In this document: positions 9,795-18,766 of the stretch, in pieces
Numbering within the stretch: position 1 is the stretch's first letter
Layout: each line of letters opens with the position of its first letter
Assembly: GCF_016650815.1 (NCBI RefSeq)
Contig: NZ_JAEKEZ010000029.1
Location: forward strand, 886,738 to 950,737
DNA: 64,000 bases
DNA from: Pseudomonas sp. TH31
GTDB taxonomy: Bacteria > Pseudomonadota > Gammaproteobacteria > Pseudomonadales > Pseudomonadaceae
Direction: 5' to 3'
Position numbers and translations under genes: made by a program
The notes under the pieces: model-generated
What the model saw: only the letters and a program-made list of their open reading frames with translations
Databases searched by the model: none
What the model was told of the DNA's origin: nothing

Positions 9795-10591
9795 CAGAAA
9801 TCTCCAAACATCAGGGCGGTCAAAATAAAGTCCAGGCCGAGTACTGCCAAAGAGGCATACACCACGGTCTTGGTTGTGGCACGACTGATCCCCTCGGAAG
9901 TAGGCTCGCAATCATAGCCTTGGAATACGGCAATCCAGGTCACGACAAAGGCGAAGACGATACTTTTGATGATGCCGTTGAGCACATCACCGTTGAACGT
10001 CACGCTGTTCTGCATGTTCGCCCAGTAGGAGCCGTCATAGACACCCAGCCAGTCGACTGCCACCCACGAACCACCCCAGATCCCGACGACGCTGAAAATC
10101 ATCGCCAGCACCGGCAGGGAAATGAAACCGGCCCACAGGCGCGGGGCAATGATGTACTTGAGCGGGTCGACCCCAATCATTTCCAGACTGGACAACTGCT
10201 CGGTGGACTTCATGTTGCCGATTTCGGCAGTCAGGGCCGAACCTGCACGCCCGGCAAACAGCAATGCGGTCACCACCGGCCCCAGTTCACGCAGCAACGT
10301 CAGGGCAACCATCTGCCCGACCGCCTGTTCCGAACCGTAGCTGGACAGGATATTGAAGCCTTGCAGCGCCAACACCATGCCGATGAACACCCCGGAGACG
10401 ACGATGATCACCAGGGACATCACGCCGACCGAATGCAATTGTTTGATCAGCAAACCGAAACCACCGCCAATACCGCCGCGGCTAAACAATGCGTGAAACA
10501 GGAAAATCGTCGCCCGCCCGAACACCCCGACGGCATCGATGGCCCCCTGGCCGAACCGGCGCACTTTTTCTATCAGTGAAATCTTGCGCAT
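9794..10591 (-). CDS. mlaE: ABC transporter permease MlaE
   Basis: A 265-residue MlaE-family integral membrane permease starting MRKISLIEKVRRFGQG. It has about five hydrophobic segments and the family blocks GYGSEQAVGQMVALTLLREL-like, AGSALTAEIGNMK and SLEMIGVDPLKYIIAPRLWA. With MlaF it forms the core of the phospholipid ABC transporter. The ATG lies in a TGATG context where the mlaF stop would fall in the restored frame, which is part of the case for a missing base in mlaF. Confidence 0.95.
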   Translation of the reverse strand: MRKISLIEKVRRFGQGAIDAVGVFGRATIFLFHALFSRGGIGGGFGLLIKQLHSVGVMSLVIIVVSGVFIGMVLALQGFNILSSYGSEQAVGQMVALTLLRELGPVVTALLFAGRAGSALTAEIGNMKSTEQLSSLEMIGVDPLKYIIAPRLWAGFISLPVLAMIFSVVGIWGGSWVAVDWLGVYDGSYWANMQNSVTFNGDVLNGIIKSIVFAFVVTWIAVFQGYDCEPTSEGISRATTKTVVYASLAVLGLDFILTALMFGDF

Positions 10592-11399
10592 CAGCGCTTC
10601 CCAGAAGATCTGCGCGGTAATCCGTCGCTGGAAAGTGATAGGCGACCGGACCATCGGGATCGCCTGTCATGAATTGACGGATACGCGGTTCCTGAGAATT
10701 CATCAATTCGTCAGGCGTGCCCTGCCCCAGCACTTGCCCATCACCCACGACATAAATGTAATCGGCAATGCTCGCGGTCTCTGCCAGATCGTGGGAGACC
10801 ACGATGCTGGTGATGCCCAACGCATCGTTGAGCAGGCGGATCAGGCGCACCAGCACGCCCATGGCGATCGGGTCCTGCCCCACAAAGGGCTCGTCATACA
10901 TGAGGATTTGCGGATCGAGGGCAATCGCCCGCGCCAGCGCGACACGACGCTTCATGCCACCGGACAGTTCGTCGGGCATGAGATCGATGGCGCCGCGCAA
11001 GCCAACGGCCTGCAATTTAAGCAGGACGATGTCACGGATCATTTCTTCCGGCAGCTCGGTATGAACCCGCAGCGGGAAGGCGACGTTCTCGAACACATCC
11101 AGATCGGTAAACAATGCCCCGCTCTGGAACAGCACACCCATGTGCTTGCGCGCATCGAACAAGTCGCTGCGTGACAATTTAGGCAGGTTCTGACCGTTGA
11201 CCCAGACTTCTCCGCTGCTAGGTCGCAACTGTGCGCCCATCAGCCGTAACAGGGTGGTCTTGCCACACCCGGAGGGCCCCATGATGCCGGTGACCTTACC
11301 GCGCGGGATACGGATATCGACGTTATTGAAAATGCTGCGCGCACCGCGCTTGAAGGTCAGTCCCTTCAGCTCGACCGCGTAGGCGTTATCGGCACTCAT
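10591..11399 (-). CDS. mlaF: ABC transporter ATP-binding protein MlaF, probable frameshift in the last codons
   Basis: ATPase of the Mla phospholipid transporter. Walker A GPSGCGKT is at residues 41-48, the signature is LSGGMKRRVALARA and Walker B is ILMYDEPFVGQDP. As read, the frame continues after DYRADLLG into mlaE sequence until 10482, giving 305 residues with an unrelated tail. Adding one A to the GGAAGCGC stretch near 10598-10602 would give LLGKR and a TGA overlapping the mlaE ATG, the ~269-residue length normal for this family. I therefore give the restored end. It is the first gene of mlaFEDCB. Confidence 0.9.
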
Positions 11400-11612
11400 C
11401 TAAACTCCTTGCGATGCAGCCTCTCACTCGGACGCCTGGCTTTCTGACGAAAGCACATACCTCCCCGGGCAGGCCGAACTGGCGGCGAACTATATCACTG
11501 CAATAGCCAAGCGCCCAAGGCCCAAGCCGGGGCATGTTCAGCAAGAGGACAGGCAAAAAGCCGCATTTGGAGTATTTCGGTAACAGGTATTAACAAAGCA
11601 CGACGAACTAAC

Positions 11613-11641
11613 GTGAGGGTTTCGATCATTACCGCTATAAT
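11613..11641 (+). promoter_or_regulatory. Putative promoter of the kdsD-lpt-rpoN operon
   Basis: A perfect TATAAT at 11636-11641 lies 33 bp before the kdsD ATG, with a weak -35 (GTGAGG) 17 bp upstream. It falls in the 275-bp divergent gap between mlaF and kdsD, which otherwise shows no gene. Confidence 0.45.
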
Positions 11642-11674
11642 CGCCGCCTTTTCATCGGGCTATACGATTCTGAC

Positions 11675-12649
11675 ATGAGCCAATCAAGCGACCTGATTCA
11701 ATCGGCACAACGCACCATCCGCCTCGAAGTGGAAGCCGTACAAGGCTTGCTGCCCCATATCGACGCAGATTTCGTACGCGCTTGCGAGATGATTCTGGCC
11801 AGCAAAGGCCGCGTAGTTGTGGTCGGCATGGGCAAGTCGGGGCATATCGGTAACAAAATTGCCGCCACCCTGGCCAGCACCGGCACCACGGCGTTTTTCG
11901 TACACCCGGCCGAAGCCAGTCATGGCGACATGGGCATGATCACCCGCGACGACATCATCGTGGCGCTGTCGAATTCCGGCTCTACCAATGAGATCATTAC
12001 GCTGCTGCCGCTGATCAAGCGTCTGGGCATCCAGTTGATCAGCATGACCGGCAATCCTGGCTCGCCATTGGCCAAGGCTGCCGAGGTCAACCTCAACGTT
12101 CACGTGGAGCACGAAGCCTGCCCGCTGAACCTGGCGCCGACCTCCTCGACCACCGCCGCGCTGGTCATGGGCGATGCCCTGGCCGTGGCGCTGCTCGAGG
12201 CCCGGGGTTTTACCGCGGAAGACTTCGCATTTTCCCACCCCGGCGGTGCGCTCGGCCGACGTTTGCTGCTGAAAGTGGAAAACGTCATGCACGCTGGCGA
12301 AGAGTTGCCGCAAGTCCAGCGTGGCACGCTGCTTAAGGATGCCCTGATGGAAATGACCCGCAAGGGCCTGGGCATGACCGTCATTCTGGAAGCCGACGGC
12401 AAGCTGGCCGGGATTTTCACTGACGGCGACTTGCGCCGCTCCCTGGATCGCACCATCGACATTCACCGGGCGACCATCGATGAAGTGATGACCGCCCACG
12501 GCAAGACCGCACGCGCCGAAATGCTTGCCGCCGAAGCCCTGAAGATCATGGAAGACAACAAAATCAGCGCACTGGTAGTGGTCGACAGCGAAGACCGTCC
12601 GGTCGGCGCCTTGAACATGCACGATTTGCTGCGTGCAGGAGTAATGTAA
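11675..12649 (+). CDS. kdsD: D-arabinose 5-phosphate isomerase (KdsD)
   Basis: Converts ribulose 5-phosphate to arabinose 5-phosphate for Kdo synthesis. The 324-residue protein has an N-terminal SIS sugar-isomerase domain (VVVVGMGKSGHIGNKIAATLAS; VALSNSGSTNEI; CPLNLAPTSSTTA) and two C-terminal CBS domains (from about residue 205; GIFTDGDLRRSLD). This is the full KdsD architecture. It is translationally coupled to kdsC (TAATG). Confidence 0.96.
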   Translation: MSQSSDLIQSAQRTIRLEVEAVQGLLPHIDADFVRACEMILASKGRVVVVGMGKSGHIGNKIAATLASTGTTAFFVHPAEASHGDMGMITRDDIIVALSNSGSTNEIITLLPLIKRLGIQLISMTGNPGSPLAKAAEVNLNVHVEHEACPLNLAPTSSTTAALVMGDALAVALLEARGFTAEDFAFSHPGGALGRRLLLKVENVMHAGEELPQVQRGTLLKDALMEMTRKGLGMTVILEADGKLAGIFTDGDLRRSLDRTIDIHRATIDEVMTAHGKTARAEMLAAEALKIMEDNKISALVVVDSEDRPVGALNMHDLLRAGVM

Positions 12650-13173
12650 TGAGCAACGACCTGCTGCAACGCGGCAAACAAATCAAACTGGCCGTGTTCG
12701 ACGTCGATGGCGTCCTGACCGACGGGCGCCTGTACTTCCTCGAAGACGGCAGTGAATTCAAGACATTCAGCACCCTCGACGGCCAAGGCATCAAGATGTT
12801 GATGGCAGCCGGCGTGCAGACCGCTATCATCAGCGGCCGCAAGACCCCGGTGGTCGAACGGCGGGCAAAAAACCTCGGCATTCCACACCTCTACCAGGGT
12901 CGCGAAGACAAACTGGTGGTACTCGACGAGCTTCTTGCCCAACTCAACCTAAGCTATGAACAAGTTGCCTACCTCGGTGACGACCTGCCTGACCTGCCGG
13001 TGATTCGCCGCGTCGGCCTGGGCATGGCGGTGGCCAATGCCGCCAGTTTCGTGCGCGAACACGCCCACGGCATCACCCTGGCCCGTGGCGGCGAAGGTGC
13101 TGCCCGCGAATTCTGCGAACTGATCCTGCGCGCCCAGGGCCGCCTCGATGCGGCTAACGCCGCGTACCTGTGA
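12649..13173 (+). CDS. kdsC: 3-deoxy-D-manno-octulosonate 8-phosphate phosphatase (KdsC)
   Basis: A 174-residue HAD-superfamily C0-type phosphatase without a cap domain. Motif I is FDVDGVLTDG, motif II IISGRK, and motif III/IV lies in YLGDDLPDLPV. It dephosphorylates Kdo 8-phosphate before CMP-Kdo formation. Its start codon overlaps the kdsD stop, and it is followed 7 bp later by lptC. Confidence 0.96.
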   Translation: MSNDLLQRGKQIKLAVFDVDGVLTDGRLYFLEDGSEFKTFSTLDGQGIKMLMAAGVQTAIISGRKTPVVERRAKNLGIPHLYQGREDKLVVLDELLAQLNLSYEQVAYLGDDLPDLPVIRRVGLGMAVANAASFVREHAHGITLARGGEGAAREFCELILRAQGRLDAANAAYL

Positions 13174-13180
13174 GCCCATT

Positions 13181-13753
13181 ATGCTGAGCAAAAAGTTTCG
13201 CAATTTCTTGATGTTCTGTTGCATCGCCGCGATATTCGCCGCGGTCGGCTACTGGAACATCAGCCCGGAACGCTTCCTCGACAAGCCAGTGGCCAAGGTC
13301 GATGTCAGCCAGATCGACTATTACGCACTCAACGCCCACAGCGTGCAGTACCTGCCGGACGGCGGTTTGCAGTACGACTTGACGTCCGACAAGGTCGAAC
13401 ACCTCAAGGCGAGCGATGTGTCACTGCTGACCAACCCTGACCTGAACATGTACCGCGGCACCGAGTTTCCGTGGCATGTCACCAGCTTGCGTGGCGAGGT
13501 GAATCCGGACGGCACTCAGGTAGAGCTGATCGACTCGGTACGTATCGCACGGACCGATGAAAAGAATCGCGAGATGATTATTACCAGTACTCGCATGACA
13601 GTGTTCCCGCAGCAGCAATATGCGCAGACCGAGCAACCCGTTAGAATCGACGGCGCTGGCGGTGTATCGACTGGCAACGGAATGAAAGCGTATCTGAAAG
13701 AAAGCAGGATACACCTGCTATCGAACGTAAGAGGACAGTATGAGGCTCGTTAA
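13181..13753 (+). CDS. lptC: LPS export protein LptC
   Basis: A 190-residue bitopic inner-membrane protein: one N-terminal transmembrane helix (about residues 7-24), then a periplasmic beta-jellyroll (YYALNAHSVQYLPDGGLQYDL; MIITSTRMTVFPQQ; VRIDGAGGVSTGNGMKAYL). LptC passes lipopolysaccharide from LptBFG to LptA. The ATG at MLSKKFRNFL is preferred over an in-frame GTG-type start inside kdsC. The 3' end overlaps lptA by 14 bp. Confidence 0.94.
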   Translation: MLSKKFRNFLMFCCIAAIFAAVGYWNISPERFLDKPVAKVDVSQIDYYALNAHSVQYLPDGGLQYDLTSDKVEHLKASDVSLLTNPDLNMYRGTEFPWHVTSLRGEVNPDGTQVELIDSVRIARTDEKNREMIITSTRMTVFPQQQYAQTEQPVRIDGAGGVSTGNGMKAYLKESRIHLLSNVRGQYEAR

Positions 13754-14272
13754 AACCCTCCCTATTTTGCTCAGTCTGGGCGCAGCACTGGGAAGCGTGA
13801 GCGCCTGGGCTCTGCCGGACGATAGTACGAAACCGATCCGCATCCAGGCCGACGATGCCCAGCTCGATGACAAGCAAGGTATCGCCACCTATAAAGGTGA
13901 TGTGATCATCACCCAGGGTTCGATGAAGGTCACCGGCAACACCGTGACCATCACTCGTACAAAGGATGGCCAGATCGATGTCGTCACCTCGGTGGGCAAC
14001 CTGGCGTACTTCGAACAGTTGCAAAAACCACCTCTCCACAGCCGGTCAAAGGCTATGGCAAGACTGTCCAGTACCATGCCCAGCAAAACCGCATCGTGCT
14101 GATCGACCAAGCCAAAGTCATCAGCGACGATGGCAGCACCACCGAAGGCGAGAAAATCGTCTACGACACGGTGAAACAGGTGGCTACGGCCGGCCGCGCC
14201 ACTGGCTCGCCGATCACCACGCCGCGCCAACGGATCGACATGGTGATCCCGCCGAAGCAGAAGGCCCAGTAA
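13740..14272 (+). pseudogene. lptA: LPS transport periplasmic protein LptA (LptH), frameshifted in an A-run (probable sequence error)
   Basis: The first ~97 codons encode a signal peptide ending in AWA-L and the start of the OstA beta-jellyroll (PIRIQADDAQLDDKQGIATY; GDVIITQGSMKVTGN). At 14024-14028 the run of five A residues shifts the frame. With six A residues it reads QLQKTTSPQPVKGYGKTVQY and continues to a TAA overlapping the lptB ATG, restoring a ~177-residue LptA. The protein bridges LPS across the periplasm and is essential in most Gram-negatives, so a real knockout is unlikely. Confidence 0.85.
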
Positions 14273-14997
14273 TGGCAACTCTGAAAGCCCAGCATCTGGC
14301 CAAGAGCTACAAGAGCCGCCAGGTCGTACGTGACGTCAGCCTGTCCATCGACAGCGGTCAGATCGTCGGCCTGCTTGGCCCGAACGGCGCCGGCAAGACC
14401 ACCTGTTTCTACATGATCGTAGGCCTGGTACAGGCCGACCAGGGTCGCGTACTGATCGACGATCTGGACGTCAGCCACCAGCCGATGCACGGTCGTGCAA
14501 AGGCCGGTATCGGCTATCTTCCGCAAGAAGCGTCGATCTTCCGCAAACTCTCGGTCGCCGACAACATCATGGCCATCCTCGAGACCCGCAAGGAACTCGA
14601 CAAGGCCGCTCGCCGCAAAGAGCTGGAAAGCCTGCTGCAGGAATTCCACATCAGCCACATCCGTGACAACCTCGGCATGAGCCTGTCCGGCGGTGAACGA
14701 CGCCGGGTGGAAATCGCCCGGGCCCTGGCCACCAACCCGAAATTCATCCTGCTCGACGAACCTTTCGCCGGTGTAGACCCGATTTCGGTAGGCGACATCA
14801 AGCAGATCATCCATCACCTCAAGGCCAAGGGCATTGGCGTGCTGATCACCGACCACAACGTCCGTGAAACCCTGGATATCTGCGAAACCGCCTACATCGT
14901 CAACGATGGCCAACTGATTGCCGAAGGTGACTCCGCCACCATCCTGGCCAACGAACTGGTCAAGGAAGTGTATCTGGGCCACGAGTTCCGCCTGTAA
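14272..14997 (+). CDS. lptB: LPS export ABC transporter ATPase LptB
   Basis: A 241-residue ATPase energising LPS extraction from the inner membrane together with LptFG. Walker A GPNGAGKTT is at residues 36-44, the signature is LSGGERRRVEIARAL and Walker B FILLDEPFAGVDP, with the LptB-specific SVGDIKQIIHHL following. The start MATLKAQHLAKSY overlaps the lptA stop (TAATG). It is followed by 173 bp before rpoN. Confidence 0.97.
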   Translation: MATLKAQHLAKSYKSRQVVRDVSLSIDSGQIVGLLGPNGAGKTTCFYMIVGLVQADQGRVLIDDLDVSHQPMHGRAKAGIGYLPQEASIFRKLSVADNIMAILETRKELDKAARRKELESLLQEFHISHIRDNLGMSLSGGERRRVEIARALATNPKFILLDEPFAGVDPISVGDIKQIIHHLKAKGIGVLITDHNVRETLDICETAYIVNDGQLIAEGDSATILANELVKEVYLGHEFRL

Positions 14998-15170
14998 GCA
15001 CTGAGTGCCTGGCAGTTGCCTAAGCGTGAGTACCGATAAAGCTTTTTATTGTTACGGCGCTCTAGGCAAACACTTCAGTTTCAGGCATATAATTTGCTTA
15101 AGTTTGGCGCTTCGGCGCCCTGTAGTGGATGGCGCATGCGCGCCGGCGAATAAGGTGTTAAGCCCCTGCC

Positions 15171-16664
15171 ATGAAACCATCGCTAGTCTTGAGAATGGGC
15201 CAGCAGCTGACGATGACACCTCAGCTGCAACAGGCCATCCGCCTGCTCCAATTGTCGACCCTGGACCTGCAACAGGAAATCCAGGAGGCCCTGGAGTCCA
15301 ATCCGATGCTCGAACGCCAGGAAGAAGGCGACGACTTCGATAACGCCGACCCCTTGGCCGACAAAGCCGAACAACCACCCAATGCCGATATTCAGGAACC
15401 CTCCTACCAGGAAACCGCCCCGACGGTAGATAACCTCGAGGAAGGTGACTGGAACGAGCGCATCCCCAACGAACTGCCCGTCGATACCGCCTGGGAGGAC
15501 GTTTACCAGACCAGCGCCAGCAGCCTGCCGAGCAACGATGACGACGAGTGGGATTTCACCACCCGTACATCCGCCGGCGAAAGCCTGCAAAGCCACCTGC
15601 TCTGGCAGCTGAACCTGGCGCCGATGTCCGACACCGATCGCCTGATCGCCGTGACCTTGATCGATTGCATCAACAATCAGGGCTACCTGGACGAAACCCT
15701 CGAGGAAATCCTCGAAGCCTTCGATCCGGAACTGGACATCGAGCTGGACGAAATCGAAGCCGTCCTGCACCGCATCCAGCAATTCGAGCCGGCCGGCATC
15801 GGCGCCCGCAACCTGGGCGAGTGCCTGTTGCTGCAATTGCGTCAACTGCCCGCCAAGACACCTTGGCTGGCCGAGGCCAAGCGCCTGGTCAGCGATTACA
15901 TCGACCTGCTCGGCAGTCGCGACTACAGCCAGTTGATGCGCCGCATGAAGCTCAAGGAAGATGAACTGCGCCAGGTGATCGAACTGGTCCAGAGCCTCAA
16001 CCCGCGTCCGGGCTCGCAAATCGAATCCAGCGAAGCCGAATACGTCGTGCCCGACGTGATCGTGCGCAAGGACAACGAGCGCTGGCTGGTGGAGTTGAAC
16101 CAGGAGTCGGTGCCCAAGCTGCGGGTAAACGCCCAGTACGCCGGCTTCGTGCGCCGCGCTGACACCAGCGCCGACAACACCTTCATGCGCAATCAGTTGC
16201 AGGAAGCCCGCTGGTTCATCAAGAGCCTGCAAAGCCGTAACGAAACCCTGATGAAAGTGGCCACCCAGATCGTCGAACACCAGCGCGGTTTCCTGGAGTA
16301 CGGCGACGAAGCCATGAAACCGCTGGTCCTGCATGACATCGCTGAAGCGGTGGGCATGCACGAATCGACGATTTCACGGGTGACCACCCAAAAGTTCATG
16401 CATACCCCACGGGGCATTTATGAACTGAAATACTTTTTCTCCAGCCATGTCAGCACCTCTGAAGGCGGCGAATGCTCGTCCACAGCGATCCGCGCGATCA
16501 TCAAAAAACTGGTTGCCGCGGAAAATCAGAAAAAGCCGTTGAGTGACAGCAAGATCGCTGGTTTACTGGAGGCACAAGGCATTCAGGTGGCTCGCCGCAC
16601 CGTCGCCAAGTACCGCGAGTCCTTAGGGATCGCGCCTTCGAGCGAACGCAAGCGGTTGATGTAA
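15171..16664 (+). CDS. rpoN: RNA polymerase sigma-54 factor (RpoN)
   Basis: A 497-residue sigma-54. The glutamine-rich activator-interacting region I (LVLRMGQQLTMTPQLQQAIR) is at the N-terminus, followed by an acidic region II (~residues 50-120), the core-binding region, the DNA-binding helix-turn-helix (AVGMHESTISRVTTQKFM) and the RpoN box ARRTVAKYRE at about 474-483. It directs transcription from -24/-12 promoters with enhancer-binding proteins. It is clustered with hpf, ptsN, rapZ and ptsO as in other proteobacteria. Confidence 0.98.
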   Translation: MKPSLVLRMGQQLTMTPQLQQAIRLLQLSTLDLQQEIQEALESNPMLERQEEGDDFDNADPLADKAEQPPNADIQEPSYQETAPTVDNLEEGDWNERIPNELPVDTAWEDVYQTSASSLPSNDDDEWDFTTRTSAGESLQSHLLWQLNLAPMSDTDRLIAVTLIDCINNQGYLDETLEEILEAFDPELDIELDEIEAVLHRIQQFEPAGIGARNLGECLLLQLRQLPAKTPWLAEAKRLVSDYIDLLGSRDYSQLMRRMKLKEDELRQVIELVQSLNPRPGSQIESSEAEYVVPDVIVRKDNERWLVELNQESVPKLRVNAQYAGFVRRADTSADNTFMRNQLQEARWFIKSLQSRNETLMKVATQIVEHQRGFLEYGDEAMKPLVLHDIAEAVGMHESTISRVTTQKFMHTPRGIYELKYFFSSHVSTSEGGECSSTAIRAIIKKLVAAENQKKPLSDSKIAGLLEAQGIQVARRTVAKYRESLGIAPSSERKRLM

Positions 16665-16737
16665 GCCACGCCACAGCGTTCCAGTGGCAGGTACCTTTAC
16701 CTGCCGCTTTATGCACTGGCAACGAAGGAGAAGCTGT

Positions 16738-17046
16738 ATGCAAGTCAACATCAGTGGACACCAACTGGAAGTGACCGAACCCCTGCGCACCTACATCGGC
16801 GAAAAACTCGACCGATTAGAGAGGCATTTCGACAAGATCACCAACGTGCAAGTCACGATGACCGTCGAGAAGCTGCTGCAGAAAATCGAAGCCACGCTGC
16901 ATATCCCCGGCGGAGAAGTGGTCGCCAATGCCGAGCATAACGACATGTATGCCGCTATTGACTTACTGACCGACAAGCTGGATCGCCAACTTAAAAAGCA
17001 TAAGGAAAAGACCCAGAGCCTCCTTCAGGGCGCAACCGGTCGTTAA
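16738..17046 (+). CDS. hpf: Ribosome hibernation promoting factor (HPF, short form)
   Basis: A 102-residue protein beginning MQVNISGHQLEVTEPL with GAAGGAG 9 nt upstream. It has the conserved ribosome-binding fold (LRTYIGEKLDRLERHFDKI; AEHNDMYAAIDLLTDKLDRQL). It binds the 30S decoding region in stationary phase and promotes 100S dimers. The gene next to rpoN is the usual location. Confidence 0.95.
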   Translation: MQVNISGHQLEVTEPLRTYIGEKLDRLERHFDKITNVQVTMTVEKLLQKIEATLHIPGGEVVANAEHNDMYAAIDLLTDKLDRQLKKHKEKTQSLLQGATGR

Positions 17047-17058
17047 CACTCCCAACCC

Positions 17059-17523
17059 ATGATCCGACTTGAAAGTATCCTGACCCCCGGCCGTTCCCTC
17101 GTGAACGTGCCGGGCGGCAGTAAAAAGAAAGCCCTCGAACAAATTGCCAACCTGATCGCCCGGGAAGTCCCGGATCTGGAGATGCAAGATGTCTTCGAGG
17201 CTCTGATTGCCCGTGAAAAACTCGGCTCCACCGGTTTTGGCAACGGCATTGCTATCCCCCACTGTCGCCTGAAGGGCTGCACCTCACCCATCAGTGCCCT
17301 GATGCACCTTGACGCACCTATCGATTTCGACGCCATCGATGGCGCTCCGGTTGACCTGCTGTTCGTGCTGCTGGTCCCGCAAGCCGCCACCGATGCGCAC
17401 CTGGAATTACTGCGCCAGATCGCCAGCATGCTTGATCGCAAGGAAGTACGCGAAAAACTGCGCAGTGCCCCGAGCAACGAAGCCTTGTATCAGGTTGTCC
17501 TGAGCGAGCAAAACGGTCACTAA
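17059..17523 (+). CDS. ptsN: Nitrogen-regulatory PTS protein EIIA-Ntr (PtsN)
   Basis: A 154-residue EIIA-fru-like domain. The phosphorylatable histidine is His68 in GNGIAIPHCRLKGC. In the PTS-Ntr chain it receives phosphate from NPr (PtsO) and controls K+ transport, carbon/nitrogen balance and, in P. putida, the pyruvate dehydrogenase complex. It follows hpf by 12 bp and precedes rapZ by 2 bp. Confidence 0.97.
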   Translation: MIRLESILTPGRSLVNVPGGSKKKALEQIANLIAREVPDLEMQDVFEALIAREKLGSTGFGNGIAIPHCRLKGCTSPISALMHLDAPIDFDAIDGAPVDLLFVLLVPQAATDAHLELLRQIASMLDRKEVREKLRSAPSNEALYQVVLSEQNGH

Positions 17524-17525
17524 TC

Positions 17526-18383
17526 ATGCGTTTGATCATTGTCAGTGGCCGTTCCGGCTCAGGTAAAAGCACTGCACTCGATGTCCTTGAGGACAACGGC
17601 TACTACTGCATCGACAACCTGCCGGCCGGCCTGCTGCCGGAGCTGGCTGAACGCGCACTGATTCATACAGAACTGGCCCAGCCGCTGGTCGCCGTGTCCA
17701 TCGACGCCCGCAACCTGCCCAGCCACCTGACGCGTTTTCCCGAACTACTTGAAGAAGTTCGCAGCCGGCATATCCAGTGCGATGTGCTGTATCTGGACGC
17801 CGATGAAGAAACCCTGCTCAAGCGTTTCTCGGAAACCCGCCGCCGTCACCCGCTGAGCAGCGCCAACCGCTCATTGGCCGAGGCGATAGAAGACGAAACC
17901 CAATTGCTGGGGCCGATTGCAGACCTGGCCGACCTCAAGGTCAACACCACCAACCTGAACCTGTACCAACTGCGCGACACCATCAAGCTGCGGCTGTTGA
18001 ATCAGCCTGAGCCCGGCACGGCGTTCCTGGTGGAGTCTTTCGGGTTCAAGCGTGGCATGCCAGTAGATGCCGACGTGGTGTTCGATGTGCGTTGCCTGCC
18101 CAATCCTTATTGGAAACCGGAGCTGCGCGCTCAGTCCGGGCTCGATCAACCGGTGGCCGAATACCTGGCAGCGCAGCCGGACGTCGAAGAAATGTTCCAG
18201 GACATTTATAGTTATCTCTTCAAGTGGCTTCCGCGTTTTGCTGCCAGCAACCGCGCTTACGTCACCATCGCCATTGGCTGTACCGGCGGTCATCACCGCT
18301 CCGTCTACCTGACCGAGCGTCTGGGCCAGGCCCTGCAACAATCCCTGAAGAACGTCCAGGTTCGCCACCGCGACCTCAGCTAA
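17526..18383 (+). CDS. rapZ: RNase adapter protein RapZ
   Basis: A 285-residue P-loop protein of the RapZ/YvcJ family. Walker A GRSGSGKS is at residues 8-15, a DNLPAGLL block near 35 and the C-terminal RNA-binding region with IAIGCTGGHHRSVY and LTERLG. In E. coli RapZ delivers the sRNA GlmZ to RNase E to control glucosamine-6-phosphate synthase; whether the same targets exist in Pseudomonas is not settled. Confidence 0.95.
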   Translation: MRLIIVSGRSGSGKSTALDVLEDNGYYCIDNLPAGLLPELAERALIHTELAQPLVAVSIDARNLPSHLTRFPELLEEVRSRHIQCDVLYLDADEETLLKRFSETRRRHPLSSANRSLAEAIEDETQLLGPIADLADLKVNTTNLNLYQLRDTIKLRLLNQPEPGTAFLVESFGFKRGMPVDADVVFDVRCLPNPYWKPELRAQSGLDQPVAEYLAAQPDVEEMFQDIYSYLFKWLPRFAASNRAYVTIAIGCTGGHHRSVYLTERLGQALQQSLKNVQVRHRDLS

Positions 18384-18398
18384 AGGATTCACAACGCG

Positions 18399-18674
18399 AT
18401 GCCTGCTCTGGAAATTGAAATCATCAACAAACTGGGCCTGCATGCCCGTGCTTCAGCGAAATTCGTTGGCGTTGCCGGTGAATTCAAGGATTGCTCGATC
18501 AGAGTAGGGCGCACGCCGGAATCCACAGTCGACGGTAAAAGCATCATGGCCATGATGATGTTGGCGGCTGGCAAGGGCACCAGGATCCACCTGAGCACTG
18601 AAGGCGAACAGGCTGAGGAGGCGCTGCAGGCATTGGTGGCACTGATCAACGACTACTTCGGCGAAGGCGAGTAA
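18399..18674 (+). CDS. ptsO: Phosphocarrier protein NPr (PtsO)
   Basis: A 91-residue HPr-family protein with the phosphorylation histidine His15 in NKLGLHARASAKF. It transfers phosphate from EI-Ntr (PtsP, elsewhere) to PtsN. It ends the kdsD-to-ptsO run; a REP hairpin follows at once. Confidence 0.95.
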   Translation: MPALEIEIINKLGLHARASAKFVGVAGEFKDCSIRVGRTPESTVDGKSIMAMMMLAAGKGTRIHLSTEGEQAEEALQALVALINDYFGEGE

Positions 18675-18766
18675 AAATCAAGATCAAAAGATCGCAGCCT
18701 TCGGCAGCTCCTACAGGGGAACGCGATCCATGTAGGAGCTGCCGAAGGCTGCGATCTTTTGATTTT
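18675..18766. repeat. REP hairpin (GTAGGAGCTGCCGAAGGCTGCGATC family)
   Basis: Two ~38-bp arms, ATCAAAAGATCGCAGCCTTC and the following GGCAGCTCCTACA, pair with their reverse complement across a ~20-bp loop. It separates the convergent ptsO and ZIP transporter genes and may terminate both. Confidence 0.85.
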
